Origin: Spisula solida
Taxonomy: Eukaryota; Mollusca; Bivalvia; Venerida; Mactridae
Length of the DNA: 64,000 bases
Assembly: GCA_947247005.1 (NCBI GenBank)
Contig: OX365948.1
Span: 38,506,601 to 38,570,600 of the forward strand
Direction: 5' to 3'
Part shown: positions 24,755-35,237 of the stretch, piece after piece
How positions within the stretch are numbered: position 1 is the first letter of the stretch
Layout of the letters: every line of letters begins with the position of its first letter
The notes under the pieces: generated by a model
The model's database searches: none
Told to the model about the DNA's origin: nothing
The model's input: the letters and a program-made list of their open reading frames with translations, nothing else
Program-made: the position numbers and the translations under genes

Positions 24755-24902
24755 ATGGCTGCCGGTTTAGAGATTCATGACGCAGCATCCACTGGGGATT
24801 ATGATTCACTGGAGGAGTATTTGAAAAGTGGAAAACTTGATGTAAATCTTAAAGATACGGAATGGAACAATAGGACAGCGTTACACTGGGCGTGTGCTAA
24901 AG
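24755..24902 (+). CDS. Ankyrin-repeat protein (ANKRD66-like), exon 1
   Basis: Encodes residues 1-49 and the first base of codon 50. It starts MAAGLEIHDAASTGDYDSLE and ends in the conserved ankyrin words TALHWACAK. The ATG is preceded by AAC and is the first in frame. The donor is AAAG|GTAAGAAT at 24903 (phase 1). Four exons (24755-24902, 25347-25575, 28726-28875, 32429-32504) join in frame to 603 nt, giving 200 residues. Ankyrin repeats lie at about 5-38, 40-71, 73-104 and 106-126. The pattern GDYDxLEE, EWNNRT, GWTPAHFAAE, YGDTPKRIA matches vertebrate ANKRD66 as I recall it. The biochemical role of that family is not established; the protein is probably a cytoplasmic scaffold. Confidence 0.88.
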
Positions 24903-25346
24903 GTAAGAATAACATACGTACCTCAGGAGTTCATAAATTACATTACTTCTTATAACAATCGACCATGTATCTTGTAGCATGCTCCTACGGTGGCTCATAT
25001 CTCTCCCATTGTGCTATTAGTGCGTGTACAAAGTGCCGACGGCCAAACACACTAGAACGTAAAGCATACCATTTTAGTCATATCCATGCGTTTTCAATGA
25101 TTTGACATTTTGTGGTGTTTGTGCAGTCCACAACATCTGGGAACTAGGACAACAGGACACACTTTAGATTGTCGTGTTGGCATTAGGGTGTCATTCAGAG
25201 ACAAGAACCATGCAGCCAGAACGACACATTTAATTAAGACATTGTCATATTTGGACTCTCACAAGAACGAAGCATTAAAATCACGACTAGAAACGTTAGG
25301 TATTTGTTGTAATGTTTATGATGAGAAAATACATTTTGTTTTATAG

Positions 25347-25575
25347 GATTTGTTGAATGTATACGGTTGCTACTGGACTACGGTGCTAATGGTACGTCCC
25401 GGTCAGATACTGGTTGGACACCGGCACATTTCGCTGCTGAGACTGGTAAAGTGACTGCACTAAGAGCACTGTATAATGCCGGTATTCCTGTAGGCCTGAC
25501 AGATAAATACGGGGATACACCGAAACGTATAGCTGACGTATATGGGCACACGGAATGTGTCAAGTTCCTAGAACA
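25347..25575 (+). CDS. Ankyrin-repeat protein (ANKRD66-like), exon 2
   Basis: Encodes residues 50-125 and two bases of codon 126. The acceptor is TTTTGTTTTATAG|GA and the donor A|GTAAGTA at 25576. It holds the second half of repeat 2 (GFVECIRLLLDYGAN), all of repeat 3 (GWTPAHFAAETGKVTALRAL) and repeat 4 (YGDTPKRIADVYGHTECVKF). Intron 1 (24903-25346, 444 bp) and intron 2 (25576-28725, 3150 bp) flank it. The intron 2 donor overlaps an in-frame TAA (25577-25579), so failure to splice would truncate the protein just after repeat 4. Confidence 0.9.
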
Positions 25576-26353
25576 GTAAGTACAGTACTCATTATTTTAT
25601 CCTGCATCGTACAATAATGTCGTTAGAAAGAAAATTAAAGAATGTGTAACTTAATAAAATACTAAACCATAGCAACTAAATAATAAATGTTTTAAAAACG
25701 TGCTCGTAATAACTAAATCTGGTTTAATAGTAATAGAAAAAATAGTTGCTGGCTTTCTTAAAATCCATTGTACGATATTTCAACCAGATTTCATAGTTCG
25801 CATTGTATATAATGTTGTTTAAGTTTTTCCAATGTCTTGCTTCACTTCGTATGTTTTGTGAATTTTATAGCATGTGAGAGCTGAATTATTTCATGTTACC
25901 ATTTATTAATATTGTCAGAAGTCATAATTTGTGCAAATATTAAATGTAATATGACACTGATTAATGTCCTGCTGAACGATTTGCTGGCTAGCATTAGCTT
26001 AACAATTTTAGCTTAGAAATTTGCTATAGAGAATCCCTAAAACTCCGAACACTCCGGACAGCTTCAGTCTCTATCAGTCTCTATCACCAAAACTAAGTCA
26101 GATAACAGTCAAGACAGTGCAACAATGTCTACATGGGCCACTTTCTAGCTTTTTATAAAGCTAACCTTGAAGACATTTATAACTTTATTGTGAAGAGCTC
26201 AGCAAATAACTTGATCCGGACGTACTAAAACCACAATGACGTCACTGTTTGAGTGGTATGCGTCATTGCTTGTGATGAAGTCGTAAAACATGTCTGATCA
26301 GGATTCCAACATACATATATAAATTAAACTTCAAAATTCTATAGACACTTAAT

Positions 26354-26671
26354 TTACATTAGTTGTGTTTCTAAAACTTGTCGAACGGATTTCTGGGGTA
26401 TTTCCTCAATGATGCGCTGAACTTCATTCACATTTTCTGAACTTCTGCTAGATTTCGGTCTTCCGTCATTCGAATGACGGCCATCTGCTACAGATCCCGA
26501 CTGCTGAAACCGTTTTACAAGCCTGTGAATTGTTTGTCTGCAGAGTTTCTTATCACCAGGATAACGTTTTTTGCATAGTTGTGATAGTTGCAGTTGGTGA
26601 ATTGCTTTCAAAATAAAGTTGAATAACCTTAGCGGCCTTTGCTTGGAAAGCGACATCGTGAATGTACGCAC
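26354..26671 (-). pseudogene. Transposase-type helix-turn-helix remnant (DUF4817-like)
   Basis: A 105-codon minus-strand frame contains KKRYPGDKKLCRQTIHRLVK, then RFQQSGSVADGRHSNDGRPK, SSRSSENVNEVQRIIEEIPQ and KSVRQVLETQ. This spacing of aromatic/basic helix-turn-helix, a GRPK/R hinge and a second helical part fits the N-terminal DNA-binding region of mariner/IS630-type transposases and DUF4817 proteins. The upstream MSLSKQRPLRLF is a plausible start. No DDE catalytic domain follows before the stop, so this is a 3'-truncated relic in intron 2 of the ankyrin gene, antisense to it. Confidence 0.65.
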
Positions 26672-26779
26672 CTGTTTATGTTGCCGTTTATGACGTCATG
26701 ACGTCAATGAATTTCCCGTATTTTTTATACTACATAAAACTTTATTTTATCGTCTTTCATACGATATATTATACATATA

Positions 26780-27085
26780 CTGCAAACCTAGAAATTATTT
26801 CGCGCGATTTAGTTTCGCGGAGTTCGCGAATTGTAGAATGTCGCGAAATTAAGTCGCCGCGAAAGTGGTGGGGGCACACACATATGCCTGCCATATTTCA
26901 GCATAAAGCTGACTAGCAAATAAAGGCTATGCCCGGCATTTAAAAAAAAAAGTCGCCGCGAAAGTGCTAAAACATTAATATGGGCACTGCAGGAAACTTA
27001 AAAACGCGAACATTTGTAGCCGCGAATATGCCAGCGATCAGCAAAACGCGAAAGTAAGTATTCGCGAAAGTAAATTGGTTTACAG
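26780..27085. mobile_element. TA-flanked MITE with CGCGAAA repeats, host of a SINE insertion
   Basis: Left end CTGCAAACCTAGAAATTATT and right end AATTGGTTTACAG are inverted relatives, both flanked by TA (26778-26779, 27086-27087), as in Tc1/mariner/pogo-type elements. The interior is full of TCGCG/CGCGAAA words. A SINE fragment (26868-26949) with a 17-bp target duplication sits inside, so the original element was about 207 bp. Confidence 0.7.
26868..26949 (+). mobile_element. 5'-truncated SINE with poly(A) and 17-bp target duplication
   Basis: 82 bp matching the 3' body of the SINE at 30958 (CATATTTCAGCATAAAGCTG, then AATAAAGGCTATG) and ending in a run of A. AAGTCGCCGCGAAAGTG lies directly on each side (26851-26867 and 26950-26966). 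The long target duplication, A tail and 5' truncation are hallmarks of LINE-driven retroposition. Confidence 0.88.
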
Positions 27086-27959
27086 TATGTGCAAAGAAAC
27101 AAAATAGATATTTCACTTGGAAACTGTGAAATATATTATGAAGCACCCTGTACATGTACACATATTCCAGAGGATTGTCTCGGACAGCTGTAATATGATT
27201 CAGATTATGTATCAGCAATATGTAGATAAACAGAACGCAGTAAGAATTCAGTCTGGAAAACAGTAATTATTGTAATCAAGATATATTAAATATGGATGTT
27301 TTAGCCAACCTAATTATATAGATTAACTTGTTTACGGGATATAATATATGACATGCGTGCTGCTCATTTTGTCTACATTATTATCTAAGATGGGAATAAA
27401 ACCACAACTAATGAGAAGGTATTCGCAGTATACTAGAATTATTATGTCGTTTGTTTCAAATCACCCGTATTAAACACTCATATTACCGTATATTACGCAA
27501 CGCAAAAATAACCACTTTTTGTAAACTGAAACTTCCGTGCGTTCGGCACACGCTGTTGGTACATGACGTTATAGTTTGACTACGCCGTTAATAATTTTGT
27601 TTCAAATGTTTTGCTAAACGTCGTTATTGTTACTGCGTTATTGTGAGGTGGTGAATTTAATAGCATGTGTTTGACTTCATTTCAGAGCTGGCTGATTGCA
27701 TTTTACCATTCATTTATTTTGTCATGAGTGACAATTTGTACACATTATTAAATGTTATAAAAAAGAACATAACTTCCATTGTCATGCAATATGCTCGTAT
27801 TGTCTTCAAGCTGAGAATTACAGAACCGCAAAATAAGCAGGTGCACACAGCTTTTTATAATGTAATGAGTATCTCGTTTGTTTCAAAACCTCTTTAACAA
27901 ATTACGAACTAAGCGTGTATTTCACAACGCAAAATAACCATACTTCCTGTCGTAAATGT

Positions 27960-28695
27960 CCGAACCACCATTTGTGCGTGCGTAGACATTAAAGGTCACT
28001 GTTTTGGCCTAATCATTATGAAACTTGGTCACAATGATCATCTCAACAAAATCTAGGTCAAGCTCGATATAAGGTCGTCGTGAGTCAAAAAGTAGGTCAC
28101 CAGGTCAAACCATAGAAAAACCTTGCGAGGTCACTAGAGGTAATAAGTTTGACCTACTCTTTATGAAACTCTGTAACAAAGATCAGCTCAACAAAATCTA
28201 GGTTATCCAGGGTAAAAAACTAGGTCAATCATAGAAAACCTTGTGTAGTCACTAGATGTCTCAATGATGGCCTTATCTTTATGAAAGTTTGTCACAATGA
28301 TCATCTCAACAAAATCTAAGTGGAGTTTGAAATTGGGCCATCCGGAGTCAAAAGCTAGGTCACAATGTCAAATCATAGAAAACCTTGTGCAGTCGCTAGA
28401 TGTCTCAATATTGACCTTATCTTGATAAAATTTGGTCACAATGATCATCTCAACAGAATCTAGGTAAAGTTTGATATTGGGCCGTCCGTAGTCAAAAACT
28501 AGGTCATCAGGTCAAATCATAGACAAAACTTGGCTTAAACTTCAATATGGATTTATGTGATGTTAATTACAAGGTCGCTTTGTAAGACAATATGAAAACA
28601 TTTTACATGCTATACATGATTACCATTAAGGGGCCTGCTTGAACCACTAGGACAGGTGAGCGACCTGTGGCTCTTTGTGCCCTCTTGTAATATAT
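27960..28695 (+). repeat. Diverged 130-140 bp tandem units with GTGAGC...CCCTCTTGT tail
   Basis: About four diverged units carry ATGAAACTTGGTCACAATGA, TCATCTCAACAAAATCTAGG and GGTCA-rich words (near 28013, 28155, 28275, 28425). The block ends at AGGTGAGCGACCTGTGGCTC then CCCTCTTGTA (28687). I recognise the tail as typical of a dispersed element in bivalve genomes. It lies in intron 2, 40 bp before exon 3. Confidence 0.65.
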
Positions 28696-28725
28696 AATAT
28701 TATGTGTTCGTTGTCTGCTCTTCAG

Positions 28726-28875
28726 ATGTGCAATGAGTGAGGCATTAGGTATAAGACCGACTGAATTACCACCTCGTATTACGTCAGTGTTCCGCAGACG
28801 ATCTCAGCGTTCGTCTGTGACGTCATCAAGATCGAGCGTTTCACCATTTAGGCCAACATCGCCATTTATGGCTAG
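28726..28875 (+). CDS. Ankyrin-repeat protein (ANKRD66-like), exon 3
   Basis: Encodes the end of codon 126 to about residue 175. The acceptor is CTGCTCTTCAG and the donor AG|GTATAA at 28876 (phase 2). The peptide is basic and Ser/Arg/Pro-rich (PPRITSVFRRRSQRSSVTSS then SPFRPTSPFMA), so it is probably a disordered tail with potential phosphorylation sites, not another ankyrin repeat. It lies 33 bp after a dispersed repeat ending CCCTCTTGTA. Its support is the open frame at the correct phase between good splice sites. Confidence 0.78.
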
Positions 28876-29560
28876 GTATAAAAACCATCCAAGAAGCTGA
28901 CCGTTCTTTCAAACTTAACACTTGACTTATATTTTAATATTTCAGTCTGTTATGTACACGCATGCGTATTCTGCACAATGTTCACTTTGTATCCGACGAA
29001 CAACACATGCGCACTGTTTATTACTAATAACTAACACAATATTCCAGAAAATTTCGCGACACTAGTGAAAATGCTTTTGGATGAAACGTATATTATATGT
29101 CATATGTCTATTTTCGGTCGCAGACGGGTTTCTCTAAATCCTTCTATGATATTTAAGTCGAGAAGATGTGTAACCATTGTTCTAATTCATGTCGAGCCTG
29201 TGTAAGACGCTTCTGTAGAGGTAATTCAGCATTTATTGTTTGTAATTTATTCCTGGAAAAATGCTAAAAGTTCAAGCTAAAACCGTGATCACGATTTAAA
29301 GTTATACAATAACGCAAGCTCAAACAATGACCAAGAAATCAAAGTACATTTTTGTAATGATTTTATTGAAGTTGTGAAAACATATGACTTGTTGAACCTG
29401 CCGTTTATACCCCATGCATGTGTTGTTATTCTTGATTTTTTCTTGGTGTGAATCATATCCCCATATTTTTGTTTGCTTGTATTATTCCTTATCTCACTTT
29501 GTTGTGCATAATAAGATCACATTGACGGTCTCTAATGTTTCTATTTCAGCGAGCATGTCA

Positions 29561-29577
29561 CCCCCCCCCCCCCCCCC
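29561..29577 (+). repeat. Poly-C run of 17
   Basis: Uninterrupted C homopolymer, a G4/i-motif-prone and assembly-error-prone site in intron 3. Its exact length should not be trusted. Confidence 0.9.
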
Positions 29578-29778
29578 GAGATGGTCTTAAAATGTATAGT
29601 GTACACGTATATATTGTATAGCTCAGTTTACAGGGGTCCGTTGCCTAAGCAAAGCGCTACCGAGCGCCTTTATTCAGTTACCTCCCGTTCGATTAAATAC
29701 AGAAGGCAAGGATTACCTCTCGTGGAAAGCGCTACGTAGCGCTCGCCCATGTTAACGGTCTCCTGATGTCCATCCAGA

Positions 29779-30016
29779 GAATTTGACACGACTTTCGAAC
29801 TTCTATTTGCATAATTTAACAGCTGATGTATTGTCTATATTTGTAATCACGTTTGTATGTTTTTATAAGCGGGGACTATCACGAAGACGCTCAAGGTGTA
29901 ATACCAACACAAATCTAAAGGACCGATATTTCACGATTAGCTCGCGGAAATTTATATATTCAACGCAAGAACCTTGAAAAATATTCATGCATAAAGGTCA
30001 GGATCATGTCAAATTC
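29779..30016. mobile_element. MITE family B, copy 1 (238 bp)
   Basis: Left GAATTTGACACGACTTTCGA, right inverse ending TGTCAAATTC. The interior includes CTATATTTGTAATCACG and ACCAACACAAATCTAAAGGA. It is homologous along its length to 56668-56909 and in part to 55654-55830. Confidence 0.7.
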
Positions 30017-30324
30017 ACTGTGCTATAGAACAAGTTGGTACTTGTTGATTGTGGTTTCCAGGAAATACAGCTAGGTCAAAGGTCTGGTGAATACCACTGA
30101 TTAAATGTTGCTATATGGCGAAATATCCGGTGAAAACGATAAAAACTACATTTTACATGTACATACGAATGAAAGAGACTTATCATTGTTTGTCTGTGTA
30201 ACCCACTCGAAAAGGTACTAAAACTCGAAAATACGCTAAAAACCGGACAAACGTATAACAAGTCGGACAGGGAAGTCTGCACTCAACAGTAACAACCAAG
30301 GCTAAAGACACACCACGATAGAAA

Positions 30325-30866
30325 CAAAACAAAAAGGAAGACACACAAAACAAAAAGTAAAACACAAAACAAAAAGTAAGACACACAAAACAAAAAGGAA
30401 GACACAAACAACAAAAAGGAAGACACACAAAACAAAAAGGAAGACACACAAAACAAAAAGGAAGACACACAAAACAAAAAGGAAGACACACAAAACACAC
30501 AAAACAAAAAGGAAGACACACAAAACAAAAAGTAAGACACACAAAACAAAAAGTAAGACACACAAAACAAAAAGTAAGACACACAAAACAAAAAGGAAGA
30601 CACACAAAACAAAAAGTAAGACACACAAAACAAAAAGGAAGACACACAAAACAAAAAGTAAGACACACAAAACAAAAAGTAAGACACACAAAACAAAAAG
30701 GAAGACACACAAAACAAAAAGGAAGACACACAAAACACACAAAACAAAAAGGAAGACACACAAAACAAAAAGTAAGACACACAAAACAAAAAGGAAGACA
30801 CACAAAACAAAAAGTAAGACACACAAAACAAAAGTAAGACACACAAAACAAAAAGGAAGACACATA
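30325..30866. repeat. 21-bp minisatellite (about 26 units)
   Basis: Units of 21 bp such as GAAGACACACAAAACAAAAA plus G, with G/T variation (GGAAG or GTAAG) and two short internal duplications (AAAACACACAAAACA near 30491 and 30731). Because 21 is a multiple of three, all three minus-strand frames stay open as Phe/Cys/Val/Leu heptapeptides. These are artefacts. It lies in intron 3. Confidence 0.95.
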
Positions 30867-30957
30867 CAAACCACATACCACAAGCACACACCACATTGAC
30901 ACACAATGTCATATATACCAGGAGGAAAAATGATACTTAATCCTGCTATCATTTGTG

Positions 30958-31095
30958 TGGCCTCCGTAGCTCAATGGTTAGCGCGCTTGCCGTCTAATCT
31001 GGCGACCCGGGTTCATATCCGGGTGGAGGCACACATATATGCCTGCCATATTTCAGCATAAAGCTGACTGGCAAATAAAGGCTATGGTTGGCATT
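30958..31095 (+). mobile_element. tRNA-derived SINE, full-length head
   Basis: The 5' part folds as a tRNA: acceptor arms GCCTCCG and TGGAGGC (30960-31030), A box TAGCTCAATGG (30967-30977), B box GGTTCATATCC (31010-31020). The D stem has a mismatch and the anticodon loop is abnormal, so it is not a functional tRNA gene. The body (CATATTTCAGCATAAAGCTG) is shared with the truncated copy at 26868. It probably carries an internal Pol III promoter. Confidence 0.85.
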
Positions 31096-31109
31096 TGTCA
31101 ATTTGTACC

Positions 31110-32428
31110 AATAAAATTGCAATTCTTCTTCTACGTCCTTTAGTACTGGAATGACATTTTGGAGTTAGGTTCAAACTGACATCAATTTGGGTGTTATTTA
31201 TCATTTCATGTTCGTTTTAACTGCGACACTGTATAGAGTAACAGAACCTTGGGAAGGCATATTATGAAATCAGTTCAATTTATAAGTTATTTTATTTTGC
31301 GGGAATAATAATTTTGACATTAGATAATTTAATAGTGTCGTAAATAAATATGCGTTTAGGATTTTAATAAGAATGTGCTATAAACAATAGTATTTATGAA
31401 TTACTTGTTTGTTGTTTTTGAACAAGTTGAGATGAACTGATTTGAACCTAAGGGATAGTTTCGTTTGTATCGGTGCTATACACAGGGCTCGTTAAAGAGC
31501 CAATGAGTCTATTTGCAAAGAACTAGTGCAGCGCATCTGGATTGCTTGTATCACACAACAGTCTCTCTTCTCTCGAAATCGGGGCTCATTGGTCGACCTT
31601 TCAGGGGAAAACCGTATCACTACGCACTAACGATTGTGTCAGTCTACCAGTAAAAGCAGAAGTACAACTTGACCACAGAAACATCTATTTTTAAAATGTA
31701 ATTCCGCATGTGATCTCTCCGGGAAGTGCCATACCACTTATTTCGTGCTTTATCATTTCATAGAAATAATCTTAATACTTATCGCTAGTGCTGGCCTCTT
31801 ATGGCAATTTACTTTCCTTCGAATTAAACATACAACTTAACGTCGAACTTGCAGACAGTCACTATGTGCAATGTTTCGTGCTAAAAGTGAATATTTCAGA
31901 ATTTATCACCCATGTGTTATTAACAATAACGCTGTCATTAAAATGAGACAAAAGGAACTGAGTTACGTGTTTAAAAAACGATGAAGCTGCGCTAAAAATT
32001 CATTAGTATTATATAACGAGATTTTGTTGCTTATTTTAAGTGTCCTCAAGTGTGCTATAAACCATGGAATATGTGTTATTCATTTGTATTGAAATCGACT
32101 GGAATGGATGTAACAACATTTATGATAGTTTGTTTAAAAGCTTTTGATGAATTATAGGAGCGGAAGTTGTGATGCTAGTTGACCCTGACATAAAGACCAT
32201 TTCAATAATAACATACTACCTAAACATTGTGATACTTACCCATTTGTATTGTCTTTATGCTGCTTCGTAATCAACTTTAATATCGAGACCAGCTTAATCA
32301 GAAGTTCATTTTTCAGAAGCTCTAATAGTTCTGTTATTTTTTAGTTCTATGTTACTGAAATGAATGTGTTGTACAGATGCATTAGCTATATATTTTTGCA
32401 TTTAGAAATATCCATTTATTTATTTCAG
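31110..32428 (+). other. Remainder of intron 3
   Basis: AT-rich intronic sequence. No repeat or exon recognised. Confidence 0.5.
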
Positions 32429-32504
32429 TGCGGAAGAAGAACAAAAATCAAAAGGCATCAACAATAACATCGAATGTCCACCAGATACTGACAGAGAAAC
32501 TTAG
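32429..32504 (+). CDS. Ankyrin-repeat protein (ANKRD66-like), exon 4 and stop
   Basis: The acceptor is TTTATTTATTTCAG at 32428. Phase 2 joins AG to T, giving SAEEEQKSKGINNNIECPPD and ending DRET with TAG at 32502-32504. The acidic then polar tail has no recognised motif. Intron 3 (28876-32428, 3553 bp) contains a MITE, a 21-bp array and a SINE. An exon starting at 52321 would also be phase-compatible with exon 3, so an alternative 3' end cannot be excluded. Confidence 0.7.
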
Positions 32505-32993
32505 TGACATTATAGTCTAGTTAGGATATTGTGACAGTGACGTTGCAGTTTATGTGTACACAAAAAGTCACAACCATTGTCTAAATAGGTAGAGCAAAGT
32601 TTAGTATGTTAGTTAAGCATTGAAATTATAGTTGTTTGTACAGTATAAGCCTTTATAATTGGTTTTACACCGTTATTGTGGACTTGACCGCTGCGTCACT
32701 GGATTTTTATCCTGACTGGACTATACGTGACGTCGTCAACCGCGTTATTCATTCGTGTTGTTGTGTTGTTTATGTGCTAGTCTTACATTCCATAACTACA
32801 CAGATACATGTACATGTAGTTTATTTTGAAACATGTTTCACGCCGAACTATAGTCAAGTTCCGTATTGGCTTAAAAGAATTGTCATATAATGTTTCTAAG
32901 TGGTCAGCCAATGAAAACATGGAGTACAAACAGCTGAAATGTATTTATAGATGTATTTGTATGACAAGTATTGTATATTTTGTGGGTAATAAA
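32505..32993 (+). other. 3' UTR of the ankyrin gene with poly(A) signal
   Basis: Follows the TAG at 32502. The first good AATAAA is at 32988-32993. The part 32511-32725 has a second copy at 61408-61622. Open frames here (32636-32890, 32826-33008) are probably not coding. Confidence 0.55.
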
Positions 32994-33690
32994 ATATGTT
33001 TAAACTAACTACAAACAGCTGACCAATCAGGAGACATTTCGCACACACTAAGTCACAGTCTGTACCAATTATTAATTGATATAATCAAACACCAGTGTTG
33101 TGTTATAAGGACATCGGTGTTTAAACAAGCTTAACATCGGTCAGACTATGGAGTACCATCTTAAAATTGTTTAACGGCTGAATACATGGGGGTGATCAAA
33201 AGCTATAATTTGTGAAGTTTACATGTTTAAACCATAACAATATCATATTCGTTTAGGTGCATTTAATGCCGATTTGTACGTGTAAAATATAATTTTCTTC
33301 TATAAGTAGTGACTTATTAATAGAACGTTAAATATAAGTGATCGCGCTATGTCGCCGCACATCAAAACGTCGTCAGTTTTCGCCGTATGATATGGAAAAG
33401 CATATGACTAATATTTTATTAAATGGTTCTCCCGAATTTGTCAAATTAAGTGAACATGACGTCAAAACATTGAATAATCGTTGATTAAAACGGGTTTGGT
33501 GTAAGTGTTTCTTTTTTTAAATATATGACGTGAAAACTAACAGCAGCTAAAAACCACATCATATTTTGTCAAAATATCGCAGCTTGAAACTATACAGTTT
33601 TTCACAAACTAGAAGAAAAGTCTAAACAAACATTTAAAATAATGAAACGGGCATCGGGAGCGAAGTCTGCCAGAAGTATACTTATGTTAT

Positions 33691-33793
33691 AGTTAGAACA
33701 TATTAAGTAAATTTTAATGATTAAAAAGGGCGGAGCGAGCGAAGCGAAGCGAGGCCTTTTTAGTCATTAAAATTTACTTAATATGTTCTAACT
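33691..33793. repeat. 39-bp perfect-type hairpin
   Basis: The arm 33691-33729 (AGTTAGAACATATTAAGTAA...) is inverted at 33755-33793 with one mismatch. The 25-base loop is GC-rich and repetitive (GGAGCGAGCGAAGCGAAGCG). It is probably a tiny MITE or the core of one. Confidence 0.85.
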
Positions 33794-33794
33794 A

Positions 33795-33957
33795 ACTTAG
33801 AATATAACATTCTGCATTCTGATTGGCCGATAGGATTTAGCGCCAACGCAAGACGTCAAGTCTGTTAAGAGAAAATTTTAATTATTAAATTTTCATTTAA
33901 TCGCGAAAATGCGACGTTTTCATTGGCTCATAATGTAGGTTATATTCTAAGCTATCG
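33795..33957. mobile_element. Inverted-repeat segment adjoining the hairpin
   Basis: CTTAGAATATAACATTCTGC near 33797 is matched by the inverted TAGGTTATATTCTAAG near 33937-33952. GATTGGC and CATTGGC words lie just inside. It is a MITE-like foldback directly abutting the 39-bp hairpin. Confidence 0.6.
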
Positions 33958-34660
33958 TTAGTACAAAATGTTTTGTGACGAAAATTAAACTTTAGTATAT
34001 CAAACAGAGGACCGAAATGCATTAGATGAGCAATCAATTTTGAACGTCACTCGCCAAGACGGACGTCATACACGGAAGCCGTCTTCAGAATGAGAACGAT
34101 CGAATAACTATTTGACATATTCTTGATATTTTATTACAACTGAAATATTTTAGTACAAACGAACTCTCTTTCTTGCTAAATACTGAATAGATGGTAAATT
34201 TATACAATCCGTTTCGATACATGGGTGATTTATTGGAACAATGTGACGTTCGAATAGTTTTAAACCGTTTTCGTACATGACGTCACTAACGTCAATTTTG
34301 TGCGGCGAGTCTCTGTACTCAATGTTGCGAAACCGCTGATATCTCTACAAGTAATAAAAGAATATTTATGAAACTTAGCAGACGGGGAGAGGATATATTT
34401 TGTAATAGGCGTATATTTTTTCTTCTTCATACTGTATTCATTGTCATTTTACAGCGTTTGTCTCATTTCTTTTTGATCAACCCACGTACCATGGCACATG
34501 GCGTAACTTCCTATAGGCCGCGGCCTACACTTTTTTCACAGTAAGTGGAAAAAAATGCCAAAAATGCAAAAAAATCAATCGGGTTATCAATCGGGATATA
34601 GGAGTGTCAAACTCACCTGAAAACAGCACAGAGAACACATACGACAGTATATAATTAAGG

Positions 34661-34935
34661 AAAATTCGGGGGAGCATGCCCCGGACCCCCCTACAATAAG
34701 GACATTTATGTTTATATAGACCCGAGAGAATACAATTATAAATTTACTGTAGAGTCCTACTTGTGTGATTTTTCATTCATGTTAATGATTTAGATATGTT
34801 GACGAATTTTACCTACCCTATCACAATTTAGAGTCGTAGTTAATTTTGTTTTTTAGTCTGAAAACTGCCAAGAATGCACCGGGCAATATAGAAATTAAAA
34901 AAAATCCGGGGGAGCATGCCCCCGAACCCCCCTTA
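34661..34935. repeat. Paired GGGGGAGCATGCCCC motifs
   Basis: AATTCGGGGGAGCATGCCCC (about 34665) and AATCCGGGGGAGCATGCCCC (about 34904) lie about 240 bp apart, each followed by GGACCCCCC or GAACCCCCC. Each is a GC-rich hairpin in AT-rich DNA. I recognise the motif as part of a dispersed animal repeat but cannot name the family. Confidence 0.55.
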
Positions 34936-35237
34936 AATCACTTGGTCCACTTATTAATTTAGACCAATGTACGTCCCTGCTAATAGAATTTTGTAATTGA
35001 TAAGAGATACCTAATGCATTTACTTCATTTATGTTCATAATCGTTGATTATTTGTGTCATTGTCTGATCACATTAAGATGAGACCGCGAGCCTATGCTCA
35101 AGTATGACGAGTCTAAGTATAAGGTGGTTTACTAATACATACAGTTGTATTTTACAACCACCTGCATCAATTAGGTAGCCAATTTGATGTTCACCTTTAC
35201 TAACTAGAAGGGTATGTGACACAAAAACGTACTTGTC

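Larger units (their letters stand above)
33186..34491. mobile_element. Composite inverted-repeat element related to the duplicated segment
   Basis: The left end GGGTGATCAAAAGC (about 33191) is answered by the inverted CTTTTTGATCAACCC at about 34469-34484. The first 260 bp (33186-33447) is a degenerate third copy of 947-1215 of the duplicated segment, including GCTATGTCGCCGCACATC. The right end, AGCGTTTGTCTCATTTC, is the inverse of the corresponding left part at 960-985. This suggests a TIR transposon of about 1.3 kb carrying nested hairpins. No transposase frame remains. Confidence 0.5.

Noticed and set aside
25110..25346. 78-codon frame in intron 1 of the ankyrin gene
   Set aside because: It runs into the acceptor and would shift the frame of exon 2. 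The ankyrin repeat is only intact when this segment is removed.
30183..30952. Three overlapping minus-strand open frames of 209-239 codons rich in Phe, Cys, Val and Leu
   Set aside because: They read the 21-bp minisatellite in all three frames. The period is a multiple of three and lacks stops, so openness says nothing about coding.
30960..31030. Functional tRNA gene
   Set aside because: A and B boxes are present, but the D stem has a mismatch, the anticodon loop lacks the normal U33 arrangement, and a SINE body follows that also occurs at 26868.
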